Source of the DNA: Candidatus Nitrosocosmicus sp.
GTDB lineage: Archaea; Thermoproteota; Nitrososphaeria; Nitrososphaerales; Nitrososphaeraceae
Direction: 5' to 3'
DNA length: 6,595 bases
NCBI GenBank assembly: GCA_030452275.1
Contig: JAKDMR010000119.1
Span: 1 to 6,595 of the forward strand
Every line of letters starts with the position of its first letter. The stretch's first letter is position 1. The notes beneath the pieces are model-generated. The model searched no databases. It had not been told where the DNA came from and worked only from the letters and a program-made list of their open reading frames with translations. The translations under genes were made by a program, and so were the position numbers. Of this stretch, positions 5,659-6,595 are shown in pieces.

Positions 5659-6595
5659 ATGCTGGTTAATGAATTAGATGCCATAGACAAAGAAATACTT
5701 AATGATATTCAATGGTCTTTTCCTTTGGTTGAAAGACCGTTCTTAGAAATGGCAAATAAATACCAATTAAAGGAAGAAGAAGTTCTCGATAGAACTCAAA
5801 GATTAAAAGATATTGGAATTATTAGACAGATAAGTGCAATTTTTGATACTCGTAAGTTAGGATACAAGAGTGCGTTAGTGGCTTTTTCAGTGGACAAAAA
5901 CAAGATAGATTACGTTGCTAATGAAATAAACAAACACCCAGGTGTAAGTCACAACTACGAAAGAAATCATGAATACAATGTTTGGTTTACGTTAGCTGTA
6001 TCTCCGGATGCAGATATGAAAACCGATTTAGATAGAATGGCCTCCCTAGATGGAGTTTTAAAATATAGAGTATTACCAACGCTAAAAATGTATAAAATAG
6101 GCGTGAAATTGGACATGGTAAATGATGATCCTGAAAAACCTAGTCCCACCGATGATGTAAAAAAAATGGATGCAAAAGCAGAGAAAATATCAGAATTGGA
6201 TAAAGAATACATTAGACAATTGCAAAAAGATATCAAGATAATTAGAGAACCATTTAAAACAATCACAGATGATTTGGGAATTGATCTAGAAGAGATGTTT
6301 AACAAAGTTAAGGAATATCAAAATATAGGCATCATGAGAAGGTTTGCAGCAATTCTTAGGCATAGGCAAGCAGGCTTTACGGCAAATGGAATGATAGTGT
6401 GGAATGTGCCGGAGGAGAAAATAGATCAAATAGGATTAAAAATTGCTTCTTTTCCGCAAGTAAGTCATTGTTATAGACGTCCCATATACCCAGACTGGGA
6501 ATTTAATCTTTTTAGTATGATTCATGCTAGAACGATTGATTCTGCTGAAAAAATAGCAAAGGAAATATCTGCAATAATTAAAATTGATAGATACA
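5659..6595 (+). CDS. ahbAB: Siroheme decarboxylase, AhbA-AhbB type fusion (3' end off the window)
   Basis: Siroheme decarboxylase removes two acetate carboxyl groups from siroheme to give 12,18-didecarboxysiroheme in the alternative haem pathway of archaea; it acts in the cytoplasm. The 312 residues present contain two Lrp/AsnC-like repeats. The first has an HTH-like start (ELDAIDKEIL, then RTQRLKDIGIIRQISA) and the signature HNYERNHEYNVWFTL (98-112). A charged linker (about 155-178) follows, then a second repeat from ELDKEYIRQLQ with RRFAAILRHRQAGF and the signature SHCYRRPIYPDWEFNLF (269-285). Both signatures are characteristic of AhbA/AhbB rather than of plain Lrp regulators. The ATG at 5659 puts ELDAID at the usual N-terminus; an in-frame ATG at 5638 would add seven residues. 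Only a short C-terminus is missing. It is a chromosomal gene, divergent from the tRNA. Confidence 0.88.
   Translation, partial: MLVNELDAIDKEILNDIQWSFPLVERPFLEMANKYQLKEEEVLDRTQRLKDIGIIRQISAIFDTRKLGYKSALVAFSVDKNKIDYVANEINKHPGVSHNYERNHEYNVWFTLAVSPDADMKTDLDRMASLDGVLKYRVLPTLKMYKIGVKLDMVNDDPEKPSPTDDVKKMDAKAEKISELDKEYIRQLQKDIKIIREPFKTITDDLGIDLEEMFNKVKEYQNIGIMRRFAAILRHRQAGFTANGMIVWNVPEEKIDQIGLKIASFPQVSHCYRRPIYPDWEFNLFSMIHARTIDSAEKIAKEISAIIKIDRY

Noticed and set aside
5967..6305. A leftward 112-codon open frame
   Set aside because: It is antisense to the siroheme decarboxylase fusion, whose two family signatures are clear in the rightward frame.

Overview
This window looks like one end of an integrated genetic element in a low-GC chromosome of an ammonia-oxidising archaeon (Thaumarchaeota/Nitrososphaeria; the AT-rich composition and protein style suggest a Nitrosocosmicus-like Nitrososphaerales member). 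The assignment is inferred from several signs: a tRNA gene with an archaeal bulge-helix-bulge intron, an AhbA-AhbB type siroheme decarboxylase fusion, a thaumarchaeal-type tyrosine recombinase with a C-terminal coiled coil, small Cys/His-rich proteins, and AT-rich archaeal promoter-like boxes with few Shine-Dalgarno sites.

Layout. Positions 1-2980 hold a tightly packed leftward gene set. In transcription order it is a ribbon-helix-helix-like protein, two small putative zinc-binding proteins that overlap each other, and a large primase-polymerase/P-loop replication protein that overlaps the second zinc protein by ATGA and runs off the left edge. A short divergent promoter region (2981-3036) separates this set from a rightward 356-residue protein with an N-terminal winged helix and a possible membrane segment; its function is unknown. 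That gene converges, five bases apart, on the leftward integrase (4113-5407). The integrase is split into two overlapping frames at a run of six G, yet both halves keep every expected catalytic residue.

The integrase start lies about 50 bases from the 3' end of a leftward tRNA-Pro(GGG) gene (5457-5546). This is the usual arrangement for an element inserted at a tRNA 3' end. The tRNA carries a 17-nt intron at the non-canonical position 29/30; the splice sites are set by a bulge-helix-bulge with a perfect 4-bp central helix, and excision restores a perfect anticodon stem. Right of the tRNA is chromosomal housekeeping sequence: a divergent intergenic region, then a siroheme decarboxylase gene of the alternative haem pathway, cut by the right edge.

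Working model (inference): everything left of about 5457 belongs to a thaumarchaeal integrative element that carries its own replication initiator, small DNA-binding regulators and an integrase, inserted into tRNA-Pro. The other att site and the rest of the element lie beyond the left edge. There is no gene-free stretch longer than 300 bases.
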